Shown: positions 7,707 to 16,466, numbered from the stretch's first letter. The stretch: DNA of 64,000 nt from an uncultured Croceicoccus sp. (GCF_947496385.1 NZ_CANMCP010000004.1:186001-250000); one strand, 5' to 3'. Made by a program: numbers and translations. Notes: generated by a model not told the origin, from the sequence alone.

Positions 7707-10091
7707 ATGCCCTCATTTGCCCAGAGCCTCGAAAAGACGCTGCACACCGCGCTCGCCAATGCGGCAGAGCGCAGTCACGAATATGCGACTCTGGAACATC
7801 TCCTGCTCGCACTCATCGGCGATGACGATGCCGCGCAGGTCATGGAAGCCTGCGGCGTCGACACCTCCGAACTGGGCGGCGTGGTGAAACAATATCTCGA
7901 TCAGGAGTATCAGTCGCTCAAGACCGCGGAAAAGGCCGACCCGTCCCCCACCGCCGGGTTTCAGCGGGTGATTCAACGCGCGATCCTGCACGTGCAATCG
8001 TCGGGCAAGGATACCGTGACCGGCGCCAACGTGCTGGTCGCGCTGTTTTCCGAACGCGATTCCTATGCCGTCTATTTCCTGCAGCAGCAGGATATGAGCC
8101 GCCTCGACGCGGTCAGCTTCATCAGCCACGGCATCGGCAAGACCGGCCGCGCCGAAGCCGGCCCGGCCAAGGGTGCGGACGACGAACCCCGTGCCGAGGA
8201 AAAGGCCGAGGGCAAGGGCAAGAAGGAAACGGCACTCGACCAGTTCACGGTCAATCTCAACGACAAGGCGCGCGGCGGGAAGGTCGATCCGCTGATCGGC
8301 CGCAATTCCGAGGTCGATCGCACGGTGCAGATCCTGTGCCGCCGGTCGAAGAACAACCCGCTCTATGTCGGCGATCCCGGTGTGGGCAAGACCGCGATCG
8401 CGGAGGGCCTGGCGCGCAAGATCGTCGAGGGGCAGGTCCCCGAGGTGTTGCAGGATGCCGTCATCTATTCGCTCGACATGGGCTCCTTGCTGGCGGGCAC
8501 CCGCTATCGCGGCGATTTCGAGGAGCGGTTGAAGCAGGTCGTCTCCGAGCTTGAGAAAATGCCCGAGGCGGTGCTCTTCATCGACGAAATCCATACCGTG
8601 ATCGGCGCCGGCGCGACCAGCGGCGGTGCGATGGATGCATCCAACCTGTTGAAGCCGGCGCTGTCGTCGGGTGCGATCCGGTGCATCGGGTCGACGACCT
8701 ACAAGGAATTCCGCAACCATTTCGAAAAGGACCGCGCCCTGTTGCGCCGGTTCCAGAAGATCGACGTCAACGAACCGTCGGTCGAGGATACGGTGAAGAT
8801 CCTGCGCGGCCTGCGCACCGCGTTCGAGGATCACCACAAGGTGAAATACACCCCCGACGCGATCAAGACCGCGGTGGAACTGTCCGCGCGTTACATCAAC
8901 GACCGCAAATTGCCGGACAAGGCGATCGACGTGATCGACGAGGTCGGCGCGATGCAGATGCTCGTGCCGCCCAGCCGCCGGAAGAAGACCATCACCGCCA
9001 AGGAGATCGAGAAAGTCATCTCCACCATGGCGCGCATCCCGGCCAAATCGGTGTCGAAGGACGACAAGAAGGCGCTCGAAAACCTGAGCCGCGACCTGAA
9101 ACATGTCGTGTTCGGGCAGGACCGCGCGATCGAGGTGCTGTCCACCGCGATGAAGCTGAGCCGCGCGGGGCTGCGCGATCCGGACAAGCCGATCGGCTCG
9201 TTCCTGTTTTCCGGCCCGACCGGCGTCGGCAAGACCGAGGTCGCGCGGCAGCTGGCCGACATCATGGGCATTCCGCTGCAACGTTTCGACATGTCGGAAT
9301 ATATGGAGCGGCACTCGGTTTCGCGGCTGATCGGCGCGCCTCCGGGCTATGTTGGCTTTGATCAGGGCGGCCTGCTCACCGATGCCATCGATCAGCAGCC
9401 GCATTGCGTGCTCCTGCTCGACGAGATCGAGAAGGCGCATCCCGACCTCTTCAACATATTGTTGCAGGTCATGGATAACGGGCGGCTGACCGACCACCAC
9501 GGCAAGACAGTCGATTTCCGCAATGTCGTGCTCATCATGACGACCAATGCGGGCGCGGCCGACATGCAGCGCAGCGGCATCGGTTTCGGTGACGTATCGA
9601 AGGACGATGCGAGCGAGGAGGCGGTGAAGAAGATGTTCACCCCCGAATTCCGCAACCGTCTCGATGCGATCGTGCCCTTCGCCTATCTCGGCAAGACGAT
9701 CGTCAGCCGCGTGGTGGACAAGTTCATCCTGCAGCTCGAACTGCAGCTCGCCGATCAGAACGTGCATATCCAGTTCGACAGCGATGCCCGCGAATGGCTG
9801 GGTGAACGCGGTTACGACCGGCTTTATGGTGCGCGTCCGATGGGCCGGCTGATCCAGGAAAAGGTGAAGCAGCCGCTGGCCGAGGAGTTGTTGTTCGGGA
9901 AGCTGGCACAGGGCGGCGAGGTCCATGTCGGCACGAAGGATGGCGAGGATGGCAAGCCGGTGCTGAATTTCGAGCTGACGCCCGCCCCTCCCAAGGCGGT
10001 GAAGAAGCGCAAGAAACCGAAAAAGGACACGCCGGGCGAGGAAGGCTCCGAAACGGGCACGACCTCCGGCGAACCCAGCGCCGAGGATTGA
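7707..10091 (+). CDS. clpA: ATP-dependent Clp protease ATP-binding subunit ClpA
   Basis: ClpA is the AAA+ unfoldase that feeds N-degron and other substrates to ClpP. The 794-residue protein has an N-terminal Clp-N domain (about 1-145) and a charged linker. AAA module 1 has Walker A GDPGVGKTA (222-230) and Walker B VLFIDEIH (about 289-296). Module 2 has GPTGVGKTE (about 502-510) and LLLLDEIEKAHPD. The ClpP-docking loop IGFGD is present near residue 630. The C-terminal 35 residues are a basic then acidic tail. No clpS gene precedes it, unlike many relatives. A strong terminator follows. Confidence 0.97.
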   Translation: MPSFAQSLEKTLHTALANAAERSHEYATLEHLLLALIGDDDAAQVMEACGVDTSELGGVVKQYLDQEYQSLKTAEKADPSPTAGFQRVIQRAILHVQSSGKDTVTGANVLVALFSERDSYAVYFLQQQDMSRLDAVSFISHGIGKTGRAEAGPAKGADDEPRAEEKAEGKGKKETALDQFTVNLNDKARGGKVDPLIGRNSEVDRTVQILCRRSKNNPLYVGDPGVGKTAIAEGLARKIVEGQVPEVLQDAVIYSLDMGSLLAGTRYRGDFEERLKQVVSELEKMPEAVLFIDEIHTVIGAGATSGGAMDASNLLKPALSSGAIRCIGSTTYKEFRNHFEKDRALLRRFQKIDVNEPSVEDTVKILRGLRTAFEDHHKVKYTPDAIKTAVELSARYINDRKLPDKAIDVIDEVGAMQMLVPPSRRKKTITAKEIEKVISTMARIPAKSVSKDDKKALENLSRDLKHVVFGQDRAIEVLSTAMKLSRAGLRDPDKPIGSFLFSGPTGVGKTEVARQLADIMGIPLQRFDMSEYMERHSVSRLIGAPPGYVGFDQGGLLTDAIDQQPHCVLLLDEIEKAHPDLFNILLQVMDNGRLTDHHGKTVDFRNVVLIMTTNAGAADMQRSGIGFGDVSKDDASEEAVKKMFTPEFRNRLDAIVPFAYLGKTIVSRVVDKFILQLELQLADQNVHIQFDSDAREWLGERGYDRLYGARPMGRLIQEKVKQPLAEELLFGKLAQGGEVHVGTKDGEDGKPVLNFELTPAPPKAVKKRKKPKKDTPGEEGSETGTTSGEPSAED

Positions 10092-10094
10092 GTG

Positions 10095-10124
10095 AAAAGG
10101 GCGGCCCGCGGGTCGCCCTTTTTA
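10095..10124. terminator. Bidirectional terminator between clpA and coaE
   Basis: Stem AAAAGGGCG (10095-10103) pairs with CGCCCTTTT (10114-10122), with an inner CCCGCGGG palindrome. A/T runs flank both sides, so it can serve the convergent clpA and coaE transcripts; it overlaps the coaE stop codon. Confidence 0.85.
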
Positions 10125-10712
10125 GGGACGGATGCGCGCGATCAGCGCGGCGACCGCAGCGCGCGTTTCCTCCAGAGTCGTGCCCGTGTCGATGATATGA
10201 TCGGCGCGCGCGCGTTTTTCCGCGTCCGGAACCTGCAATCCGACGATATGATCGAGTTTTTCCGCCGTCATGCCGGGGCGCGCCATGACGCGGGCACGCT
10301 GCACATCGGGCGGAGCAGACACCACGGCCACCGCGTCGAGCCCGGCAGTGCCCGTCTTTTCATAGAGCAAGGGGATGTCGAACACGATCAGCGTCGCATC
10401 CGCATTATCGCCCATGAACGTGTCTCGTTCCTCGCGCACGGCGGGGTGAATGATCGCTTCCAGCCGGGACAAAGCGTCCGCATCGCCGAACACCATGTCG
10501 CCGAGTGCGGCGCGCCGCACCCCTTCCGGCCCGGTGCTCCCCGGAAATTCCGCCTCGATCGCGGGGAGCAGGCGTCCGCCCGGCCCCTGTAACCGGTGCA
10601 CCACCGCGTCGGCATCGAAGACCGGCACGCCAGCCGCGCGAAACATGCCCGCGACGGTCGACTTGCCCATGCCGATCCCGCCGGTCAGGCCGAGGATGAA
10701 AGGTTTGCTCAT
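10122..10712 (-). CDS. coaE: Dephospho-CoA kinase CoaE
   Basis: CoaE phosphorylates the 3' hydroxyl of dephospho-CoA, the last step of coenzyme A synthesis. The protein has 196 residues and opens with the P-loop GLTGGIGMGKST (9-20). The CoA-domain string VFDADAVVHRL and IVFDIPLLYE (about 109-118) are typical. Its ATG overlaps the aroE stop as ATGA, so it is translationally coupled as the last gene of ppsR-maf-aroE-coaE. In many alphaproteobacteria dnaQ follows coaE; here coaE ends at a terminator and dnaQ is found at 45 kb. Confidence 0.95.
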   Translation of the reverse strand: MSKPFILGLTGGIGMGKSTVAGMFRAAGVPVFDADAVVHRLQGPGGRLLPAIEAEFPGSTGPEGVRRAALGDMVFGDADALSRLEAIIHPAVREERDTFMGDNADATLIVFDIPLLYEKTGTAGLDAVAVVSAPPDVQRARVMARPGMTAEKLDHIVGLQVPDAEKRARADHIIDTGTTLEETRAAVAALIARIRP

Positions 10713-11563
10713 GCCGTCAACCGCCGCCGCAATTCCTCGTCTTCGCCGCGCGGCGGATGCGCGCCGAAAAACCGGCGAAAGGCATGGTCCGCCTGCCCGA
10801 TCAGCATGGAAAGGCCGTCCACCGTGCGATACCCGCGCTCCGACGCCTCGTCGAGAAAGGGCGTGCGCGCGGGCGCGGTGACGATGTCATAACAAATGCT
10901 GCGCGGTGGGACATGGCTGAAATCGAAGGGGAGGGGCGGCTGGCCGGTCATGCCCAGCGGGCTCGCGTTGATGACGAGGTCGAGACATCCCTCGCGGTCG
11001 TCGAACGCGAAATTGGTCGGTTCCGCGAAATGGGACAGCGGCACGGCGTGATGCTCGCCCCCGGGATCGAGCGTGTCCAACATCGCCCGCGCCTTGTTCG
11101 GATCACGGCCCGCCAGAACCAGCACCGCCCCGGCGTCGGCCAGCGCGGCGACGATCGCCCGCGCCGCACCGCCCGTGCCCAGGATGCGCGCCATGCGGAA
11201 CAGATGCGTCTGCGCCAGCTCGCGGCGCAACGGCTCGAGAAAGCCCGGCGCGTCGGTGTTGTATCCGACCAGCGCGCCATCCTCGCGCACGACCGTATTC
11301 ACCGCACCGATCCGCGCGGCCATCGCATCGACCCGGTCGAGCAGCGGAATGATCGCCTGCTTGTGCGGCATGGTCACGTTGCACCCGCGCCAATCGGCAT
11401 TGCCGCGTCGTTCGTCGAGATAGCCGCGCAGATCGCCCGCGGTCACGTGGCATCGGCGATACGCAGCCTCGATACCGAGCCGTTCGAGCCAGAAGCCGTG
11501 GATCGCCGGCGATTTCGATTGGGCGATGGGATCGCCGATCACCTCGGCAAAGGGCATGCTCAT
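10709..11563 (-). CDS. aroE: Shikimate dehydrogenase AroE
   Basis: AroE reduces 3-dehydroshikimate to shikimate with NADPH. The sequence shows GDPIAQSKSPAIHGFW at the N-terminus, the catalytic lysine in CNVTMPHKQAI (about residues 60-70), VGYNTDAPGFL and the Rossmann segment ILGTGGAARAI. The protein is 284 residues from the ATG at 11563, which overlaps the maf stop by 4 bases (ATGA); a 51-residue in-frame extension is rejected. One oddity is NVTMPHK instead of the more common NVTVPHK, a conservative change. Confidence 0.95.
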   Translation of the reverse strand: MSMPFAEVIGDPIAQSKSPAIHGFWLERLGIEAAYRRCHVTAGDLRGYLDERRGNADWRGCNVTMPHKQAIIPLLDRVDAMAARIGAVNTVVREDGALVGYNTDAPGFLEPLRRELAQTHLFRMARILGTGGAARAIVAALADAGAVLVLAGRDPNKARAMLDTLDPGGEHHAVPLSHFAEPTNFAFDDREGCLDLVINASPLGMTGQPPLPFDFSHVPPRSICYDIVTAPARTPFLDEASERGYRTVDGLSMLIGQADHAFRRFFGAHPPRGEDEELRRRLTA

Positions 11564-12183
11564 GATTGCATCGCTCCGAACCGGCGCAGCGCCGAAAGCA
11601 CCGGGAACAAGGGCATGCCCAGGATGCAGAAATAATCGCCCTCGACCGATTCGAACAATTGCACGCCGCGCCCCTCGATCATGAAGACCCCGACGCAGGC
11701 ACCGACGGCCGGCCACTCGCTGTCGAGATAGGCGGCGATGAAATCGTCGGACAAGTCACGCACGTGGAGGCGGGCAAGTGCGGCATGGCGCCATTTTACC
11801 GCCCCATGCTGCACCAATGCTGCACCGCTATGCAGCTCCATCGTCCGGCCCGAGAACCAGCGCAAATGCTCTGCCGCCTGTTCGCGGCTCTCCGGCTTGT
11901 CGAACAATCGCCCGCCGCACTGAACCAGCGAATCGCTGCCGAGCACGAGCGCGTCGCCGGCGTCCCCCGCAATGGCCAGTGCCTTTGCATCGGCAAGCGC
12001 CTGCGTGATTGTTTCGGGCTTTTCTCCTGCCATCGCGGTCTTGATCGCGGCCTCGTCGACATCGGCGGGGCGCGCGGTATAGGCCACGCCCGCCCCGTCG
12101 AGCATGGCTCGACGCGAGGCGGAGCGGGACGCGAGCACGAGGCCCGGCGGCAATGGCGCCCTTCTCATATCGGTGATGCTCAT
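11560..12183 (-). CDS. maf: Maf family nucleotide pyrophosphatase
   Basis: Maf proteins hydrolyse canonical or modified NTPs and are tied to house-cleaning and septation. The protein has 207 residues with LVLASRSASRRAMLDGAGV (16-34), the core ETITQALADAKALA, VLGSDSLVQCGGRLFDKP and the C-terminal FESVEGDYFCILGMPLFP. The active-site pattern resembles the m7GTP-type (YceF-like) branch, but I cannot assign the substrate firmly. Both ends overlap neighbours by ATGA (ppsR stop and aroE start), indicating one translationally coupled operon running away from the origin. Confidence 0.92.
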   Translation of the reverse strand: MSITDMRRAPLPPGLVLASRSASRRAMLDGAGVAYTARPADVDEAAIKTAMAGEKPETITQALADAKALAIAGDAGDALVLGSDSLVQCGGRLFDKPESREQAAEHLRWFSGRTMELHSGAALVQHGAVKWRHAALARLHVRDLSDDFIAAYLDSEWPAVGACVGVFMIEGRGVQLFESVEGDYFCILGMPLFPVLSALRRFGAMQS

Positions 12184-13034
12184 ATCGGTTTCGTCCCGCC
12201 GATATTGTCCGGGTCGGCGGCGAGCCTCGCCTTGCGTTCATTATAAAGCTTGATCACGGCGGCGGCGGTTTCCTCGATCGAGCGGCGCGTGACGTCGATC
12301 ACGGCCCAGCCATTGTCGGCGAACATGCGGCGAGCATATTTCACCTCCTTTTCCACGCGATCCTTGTCCACGTAATCGGTTTCCGGCGTCTGGTTCAGCG
12401 AGAGGAGCCGGTTGCGCCGCACCTGAACCAGCCGGTCGGTCGAGGTGGTGAGCCCCACGACCATCGGATGGCGCAGGCCGAAAAGCGCGTTCGGCGGCGG
12501 CGATTCCACCACGATCGGGATATTGGCGGTGCGAAAGCCGCGATTGGCGAGATAGATCGACGTCGGCGTCTTCGACGTGCGCGACACGCCGGCGAGCAGG
12601 ATGTCGGCCTCCTCCCATTCTTCCCAGAGCAGGCCATCGTCATGCGCGATGGTGAACTGGATCGCCTCGACCCGCTCGAAATAGGCATCGTCGAGCACGT
12701 GCTGCCGCCCGGGCCGGTGCACCTTTTCCTTGTCGAGCAGGCGCGCCAGCGGATCGGTCACGGAATCGAGCGCGCTGACCGTTTTCAGCCCCGCCTCGGC
12801 ACAGCGTTTCTCAAGACTGTCGCGCAGGGCCTCGTTCACCACCGTGAACAGGACCAGTCCCGGCTTCGTCACGATCTCGTTCATGATCCGGTCGAGATGC
12901 TGCTGCGAGCGGACCATCGGCCAGAAATGCCGGTCCACGATCGCATTCTCGAACTGCGCGAGCGCGGCCTTGGCGATCATCTCCAGCGTTTCGCCTGTGG
13001 AATCCGACAGCAGATGGAGATGAAGGGGGGTCAA
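12180..13034 (-). CDS. ppsR: Pyruvate, phosphate/water dikinase regulatory protein (bifunctional kinase/phosphorylase, DUF299)
   Basis: DUF299 proteins use ADP to phosphorylate and inactivate PEP synthase or pyruvate phosphate dikinase, and reverse this by phosphorolysis. The domain begins LHLHLLSDSTGETLEMIAKA, includes the P-loop-like LLAGVSRTSKTPTSIYLANR (mid-protein) and ends with SIEETAAAVIKL. A TTG at 13034 has AGAGGA seven bases upstream and gives 284 residues, matching family length. A longer in-frame start at 13133 would add 33 non-conserved residues inside the origin region. It is the first gene of the leftward operon, directly bordering oriC. Confidence 0.88.
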   Translation of the reverse strand: MTPLHLHLLSDSTGETLEMIAKAALAQFENAIVDRHFWPMVRSQQHLDRIMNEIVTKPGLVLFTVVNEALRDSLEKRCAEAGLKTVSALDSVTDPLARLLDKEKVHRPGRQHVLDDAYFERVEAIQFTIAHDDGLLWEEWEEADILLAGVSRTSKTPTSIYLANRGFRTANIPIVVESPPPNALFGLRHPMVVGLTTSTDRLVQVRRNRLLSLNQTPETDYVDKDRVEKEVKYARRMFADNGWAVIDVTRRSIEETAAAVIKLYNERKARLAADPDNIGGTKPI

Positions 13035-13400
13035 GCGAACGTCCTCTTTCGTCTGTTTTGGCGCACAGGGCACACCAGCCGGAGACCCTGTGGAAAGCTT
13101 CGCCGATAAACCACGGGAGAGCCTTGTGGACAAGTCCGGGCTGCCGAGCTGTCCCCGCTATGCCGGATTCGGTGCGGCGGGTTGTGGACAGGGCAGCGAA
13201 ACGTGCACAGCCTGTGCATAAGGCGGACAACTATGCTTTGACTCATGCCGGGTCGGGAGTCGCAGTTGCAATTGCCCGTGGCCATCGGGTGATATTTCGG
13301 GCAGGCGCCATGTTTCCCCGATATCCACAGGGCCAACAACTCTCATCAACCCTTATCTAGAATCTTATTATTCTGTATTCTGCGCGGAGCTTTTCAAAAA
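13035..13400. other. oriC: Probable chromosomal replication origin (oriC)
   Basis: This 366-base gap lies between ppsR (-) and hemE (+), the position of oriC in Caulobacter and many alphaproteobacteria. DnaA-box-like 9-mers are TTATGCACA (complement of 13213-13221, a full TTATNCACA match), TTGTCCACA (complement of 13125-13133), CTGTCCACA (complement of 13183-13191), CTTTCCACA (complement of 13089-13097) and ATATCCACA (13321-13329). An AT-rich stretch at about 13341-13400 next to hemE could be the unwinding element. GANTC sites occur at 13166, 13240, 13257 and 13360. Genes on both flanks read outward. I see no canonical CtrA site (TTAA-N7-TTAA). Exact limits are uncertain. Confidence 0.85.
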
Positions 13401-14426
13401 ATGGCCGGACTTCTCCTCGACACGCTGAATGGTGCGAACCTTGCCGAACGCCCGCTCTGGCTCATGCGGCAGGCCGGGCGCTACCTCCCCGAATACCGGT
13501 CATTGCGCGCGGAAAAGGGCGGATTTCTGGCGCTGGTTTACGATAGCGAGGCCGCCGCGGAGATCACGATGCAGCCGATCGACCGGTTCGGGTTCGACGG
13601 GGCGATCCTGTTTTCCGACATCCTCATCGTGCCCTACGCCATGGGGCAGGACCTGCAATTCCTCGCAGGGGAGGGGCCGCATCTCACGCCCCGGCTCGCC
13701 GATCATGCGCTGGGGGCGCTCCAGGCCGTGCCTGAGCGTCTCGATCCGATCTACCGGACTGTGGCCCTGGTGCGGGAGCGATTGGGCGCGGAGCGGACGA
13801 TGCTGGGCTTTGCCGGCGCGCCGTGGACCGTCGCAACCTACATGGTGAACGGCGAAGGCAGCCGGGATCAGCATGCCACCCGCGCCATGGCCTATCGCGA
13901 TCCGCTCGCATTCGGCGCGATCATCGACGCGATCGCCGATGTGACGGTCGAATATCTGGTCAAACAGGCACAGGCCGGCGCCGAGGCGGTGCAATTGTTC
14001 GACAGCTGGTCGGGCACGCTCGCCCCCGACGAATTCGAACGCTGGGTCATCGCGCCGACGGTGCGCATTGTGGAGGCGTTCAAGGCGCAATGCCCCGACA
14101 CGCCCTTCATCGGCTTTCCCAAGGGCGCGGGCGAAAAGCTGGCCGCCTATGCGCGCGAAACCGGGATCGATGCGGTCGGCGTCGACGAAACGGTCGATCC
14201 GCAATGGGCGGCACGGGAATTGCCGGCCGGCATGCCGGTGCAGGGCAATATCGATCCGCTGCTGCTGCTCGCCGGCGGCGAGGCGATGACCCGCCGCGCG
14301 CAATTCATCCTCGATTGCTTTGCCGATCGCCCGCACGTGTTCAACCTCGGTCACGGGATCGGCAAGGACACGCCGATCCCCCATGTCGAGCAATTGTTGC
14401 AGGCCGTCCGGGGCTGGCGGCGATAA
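13401..14426 (+). CDS. hemE: Uroporphyrinogen decarboxylase HemE
   Basis: HemE decarboxylates the four acetate side chains of uroporphyrinogen III to give coproporphyrinogen III. The protein is 341 residues with the N-terminal signature RPLWLMRQAGRYLPEYR (about 17-33), ILFSDILIVPYAMG (about 70-83) and GFAGAPWTVATYMVNG. The ATG at 13401 follows the AT-rich edge of oriC, with GGAG 11 bases upstream. It is the first rightward gene from the origin and a known alphaproteobacterial oriC neighbour; hemJ follows. Confidence 0.97.
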   Translation: MAGLLLDTLNGANLAERPLWLMRQAGRYLPEYRSLRAEKGGFLALVYDSEAAAEITMQPIDRFGFDGAILFSDILIVPYAMGQDLQFLAGEGPHLTPRLADHALGALQAVPERLDPIYRTVALVRERLGAERTMLGFAGAPWTVATYMVNGEGSRDQHATRAMAYRDPLAFGAIIDAIADVTVEYLVKQAQAGAEAVQLFDSWSGTLAPDEFERWVIAPTVRIVEAFKAQCPDTPFIGFPKGAGEKLAAYARETGIDAVGVDETVDPQWAARELPAGMPVQGNIDPLLLLAGGEAMTRRAQFILDCFADRPHVFNLGHGIGKDTPIPHVEQLLQAVRGWRR

Positions 14427-14484
14427 GCGGGAGCGTTTAAGGCGGGGCTTTCAGCAGGGGCCGTGATGCCCTACTTATGTGGCT

Positions 14485-14940
14485 ATGATGGAAGGTATCG
14501 CCGTGCTCTATCCCTGGCTCAAGGTTGGCCACCTGGTCTTCGTCATCTTCTGGATGGCGGGCCTGTTCATGCTGCCGCGCTTCTACGTCTATCACCAGGA
14601 AGCGGCCGAGGGATCGGAGGAGGCCGCCCGCTGGGTCGAGCGCGAGGCGAAGCTGCGCACGATCATCCTCAACCCCGCGATCGTCGCGGTATGGGGTTTC
14701 GGCCTCGCACTCGCCTTCGTGACCGATGCGTGGAGCGCGCCCTGGTTCCACTTGAAGCTGCTGCTAGTGCTGCTGCTCTCGGGCTATCACGGCTGGATGA
14801 TCGGCTATGGCAAGAAGCTGGCGCGCGGCGAAAAACGCCTTTCGGGCAAGGCGCTGCGCCTCGTCAACGAAGTGCCGGGCATTGCCGTCATCCTTATCGT
14901 GACGACAGTGATCGTGGTCCGCCTGTACCTGCCCGACTGA
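14485..14940 (+). CDS. hemJ: Protoporphyrinogen oxidase HemJ (CopD-like membrane protein)
   Basis: HemJ oxidises protoporphyrinogen IX to protoporphyrin IX in many alphaproteobacteria. The roughly 151-residue protein has four hydrophobic segments, with WLKVGHLVFVIFWMAGLFMLP (first, carrying the conserved His), a second near residues 65-82, a third HLKLLLVLLLSGYHGWMIGY and a C-terminal one ending LYLPD. RFYVYHQE after segment one is characteristic. Starts at GTG 14479, ATG 14485 or ATG 14488 are possible. It sits 58 bases after hemE, so two heme-pathway steps are adjacent. Confidence 0.85.
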   Translation: MMEGIAVLYPWLKVGHLVFVIFWMAGLFMLPRFYVYHQEAAEGSEEAARWVEREAKLRTIILNPAIVAVWGFGLALAFVTDAWSAPWFHLKLLLVLLLSGYHGWMIGYGKKLARGEKRLSGKALRLVNEVPGIAVILIVTTVIVVRLYLPD

Positions 14941-14973
14941 ACCGCCGGGATCCGGGGTTTGCGCGAATCCGGA

Positions 14974-15002
14974 TTGACGATTTGCGCGCGGGCGCGTAAT
15001 TC
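14974..15002 (+). promoter_or_regulatory. Sigma-70-type promoter candidate for rho
   Basis: TTGACG (14974-14979) and TAATTC (14997-15002) are separated by exactly 17 bases in the gap after hemJ. A transcript starting here would carry a leader of about 160 nt before the rho ATG; rho genes are often autoregulated through long leaders. Motif evidence only. Confidence 0.45.
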
Positions 15003-15169
15003 GCAAAGCCAAGACGGCGTCCTGCCGCTCCTCGTCCTCCCGGACGGCACGGTCTGCGCCCATCGCGGCGGTACGATCCAATTTCCTATCGTCGATCCGG
15101 CCTGCGGGCATCCGCAACGCGATCGTCCATTCCCATGACACCCGGCCTCCGCGCCACGGAACAAAGCCC

Positions 15170-16426
15170 ATGCATCTTAAAGAACTCAAACAGAAAAAAC
15201 CCGCCGAACTGGTCGAAATGGCCGAGGAAATGGGCGTCGAGGGCGCGTCCACGCTCCGCCGCCAGGACCTCATGTTCGCGATCCTCAAAGAGGTCGCCGA
15301 CGATGGCGAGGAGATCCTCGGCATCGGCACGATCGAGGTTCTGTCCGACGGATTCGGTTTCCTGCGCAGCCCGGAGGCGAACTATCTCGCCGGGCCGGAC
15401 GATATTTACGTGTCGCCCAACCAGGTGCGGAAATTCGGCCTGCGCACCGGCGACACGGTTGAGGGCGAGATCCGCGCACCCAAGGACGGTGAACGCTATT
15501 TCGCGCTGACCAAGCTTCTGAAGATCAATTTCGACGATCCGGATGTCGTGCGTCACCGCGTCAATTTCGACAATCTGACGCCGCTCTATCCCGAAGAGAA
15601 GCTGACGCTCGACATTGCCGACCCCACGGTGAAGGACAAATCCTCGCGCGTGATCGACATCATCTCGCCGCAGGGCAAGGGGCAGCGCGCGTTGATCGTC
15701 GCGCCGCCGCGGACCGGCAAGACCGTGTTGTTGCAGAACATCGCCAAGGCGATCACCGACAATCACCCTGAGGTGTTCCTGCTCGTCCTGCTGGTCGACG
15801 AACGGCCTGAGGAAGTGACCGACATGCAGCGCAGCGTCAATGGCGAGGTCATCTCCTCCACCTTTGACGAGCCGGCCACGCGCCACGTGCAGGTCGCCGA
15901 AATGGTGATCGAGAAGGCAAAGCGCCTGGTCGAGCACAAGAAGGATGTCGTCATCCTGCTCGATTCCATCACGCGTCTCGGGCGGGCCTACAACACCGTC
16001 GTGCCGTCCTCGGGCAAGGTGCTCACTGGCGGTGTCGACGCCAATGCGCTGCAGCGGCCGAAGCGGTTCTTCGGTGCGGCCCGCAATATCGAGGAGGGCG
16101 GTTCGCTCTCCATCATCGCCACCGCGCTGATCGACACGGGCAGCCGCATGGACGAGGTGATTTTCGAGGAGTTCAAGGGCACCGGCAATTCGGAAATCGT
16201 CCTCGACCGCAAGGTGTCGGACAAGCGCATCTTCCCCGCGCTCGACGTCGGCAAGTCCGGCACGCGCAAGGAAGAGCTGCTCGTCGACAAGGACAAGCTG
16301 TCGAAAATGTGGGTGCTGCGCCGCATTCTTATGCAGATGGGCACGATCGACGCGATGGAATTCCTGCTCGACAAGATGAAGGATTCCAAGACGAACGAGG
16401 ATTTCTTCACCACGATGAATCAGTGA
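15170..16426 (+). CDS. rho: Transcription termination factor Rho
   Basis: Rho is the hexameric RNA-dependent ATPase that ends untranslated transcripts. The protein has 418 residues. It starts [20 protein letters not shown] (the Rho N-terminal helical domain), then a cold-shock-like RNA-binding domain with [13 protein letters not shown]. The ATPase core has the P-loop APPRTGKT (about 180-187) and [13 protein letters not shown], and Q/R-loop residues lie in the 260-330 region. Length and motif order are standard. It is monocistronic, with its own promoter candidate and a perfect terminator. Confidence 0.97.
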   Translation: MHLKELKQKKPAELVEMAEEMGVEGASTLRRQDLMFAILKEVADDGEEILGIGTIEVLSDGFGFLRSPEANYLAGPDDIYVSPNQVRKFGLRTGDTVEGEIRAPKDGERYFALTKLLKINFDDPDVVRHRVNFDNLTPLYPEEKLTLDIADPTVKDKSSRVIDIISPQGKGQRALIVAPPRTGKTVLLQNIAKAITDNHPEVFLLVLLVDERPEEVTDMQRSVNGEVISSTFDEPATRHVQVAEMVIEKAKRLVEHKKDVVILLDSITRLGRAYNTVVPSSGKVLTGGVDANALQRPKRFFGAARNIEEGGSLSIIATALIDTGSRMDEVIFEEFKGTGNSEIVLDRKVSDKRIFPALDVGKSGTRKEELLVDKDKLSKMWVLRRILMQMGTIDAMEFLLDKMKDSKTNEDFFTTMNQ

Positions 16427-16434
16427 GATCGCAC

Positions 16435-16466
16435 AGGGGACCGTCGTTGGCGACGGTCCCCTGTTT
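16435..16466 (+). terminator. rho terminator
   Basis: A 12-bp perfect stem, AGGGGACCGTCG (16435-16446) with CGACGGTCCCCT (16451-16462), closes a TTGG loop and is followed by GTTT. It lies 9 bases after the rho stop, between the convergent rho and FMN glutamate-synthase-like genes. Confidence 0.8.

Noticed and set aside
7713-9926. Long open frame on the minus strand opposite clpA
   Set aside because: It mirrors GC-rich codon bias, lacks family residues and a ribosome-binding site, and clpA on the other strand is certain.
13034-13133. Longer ppsR start reaching into the DnaA-box region
   Set aside because: The added 33 residues are not like the DUF299 N-terminus, and the TTG at 13034 has a properly spaced AGAGGA.
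13341-13400. CtrA-type site in the AT-rich part of oriC
   Set aside because: No TTAA-N7-TTAA or close variant is present; only TTAT-type runs occur, which fit an unwinding element better.
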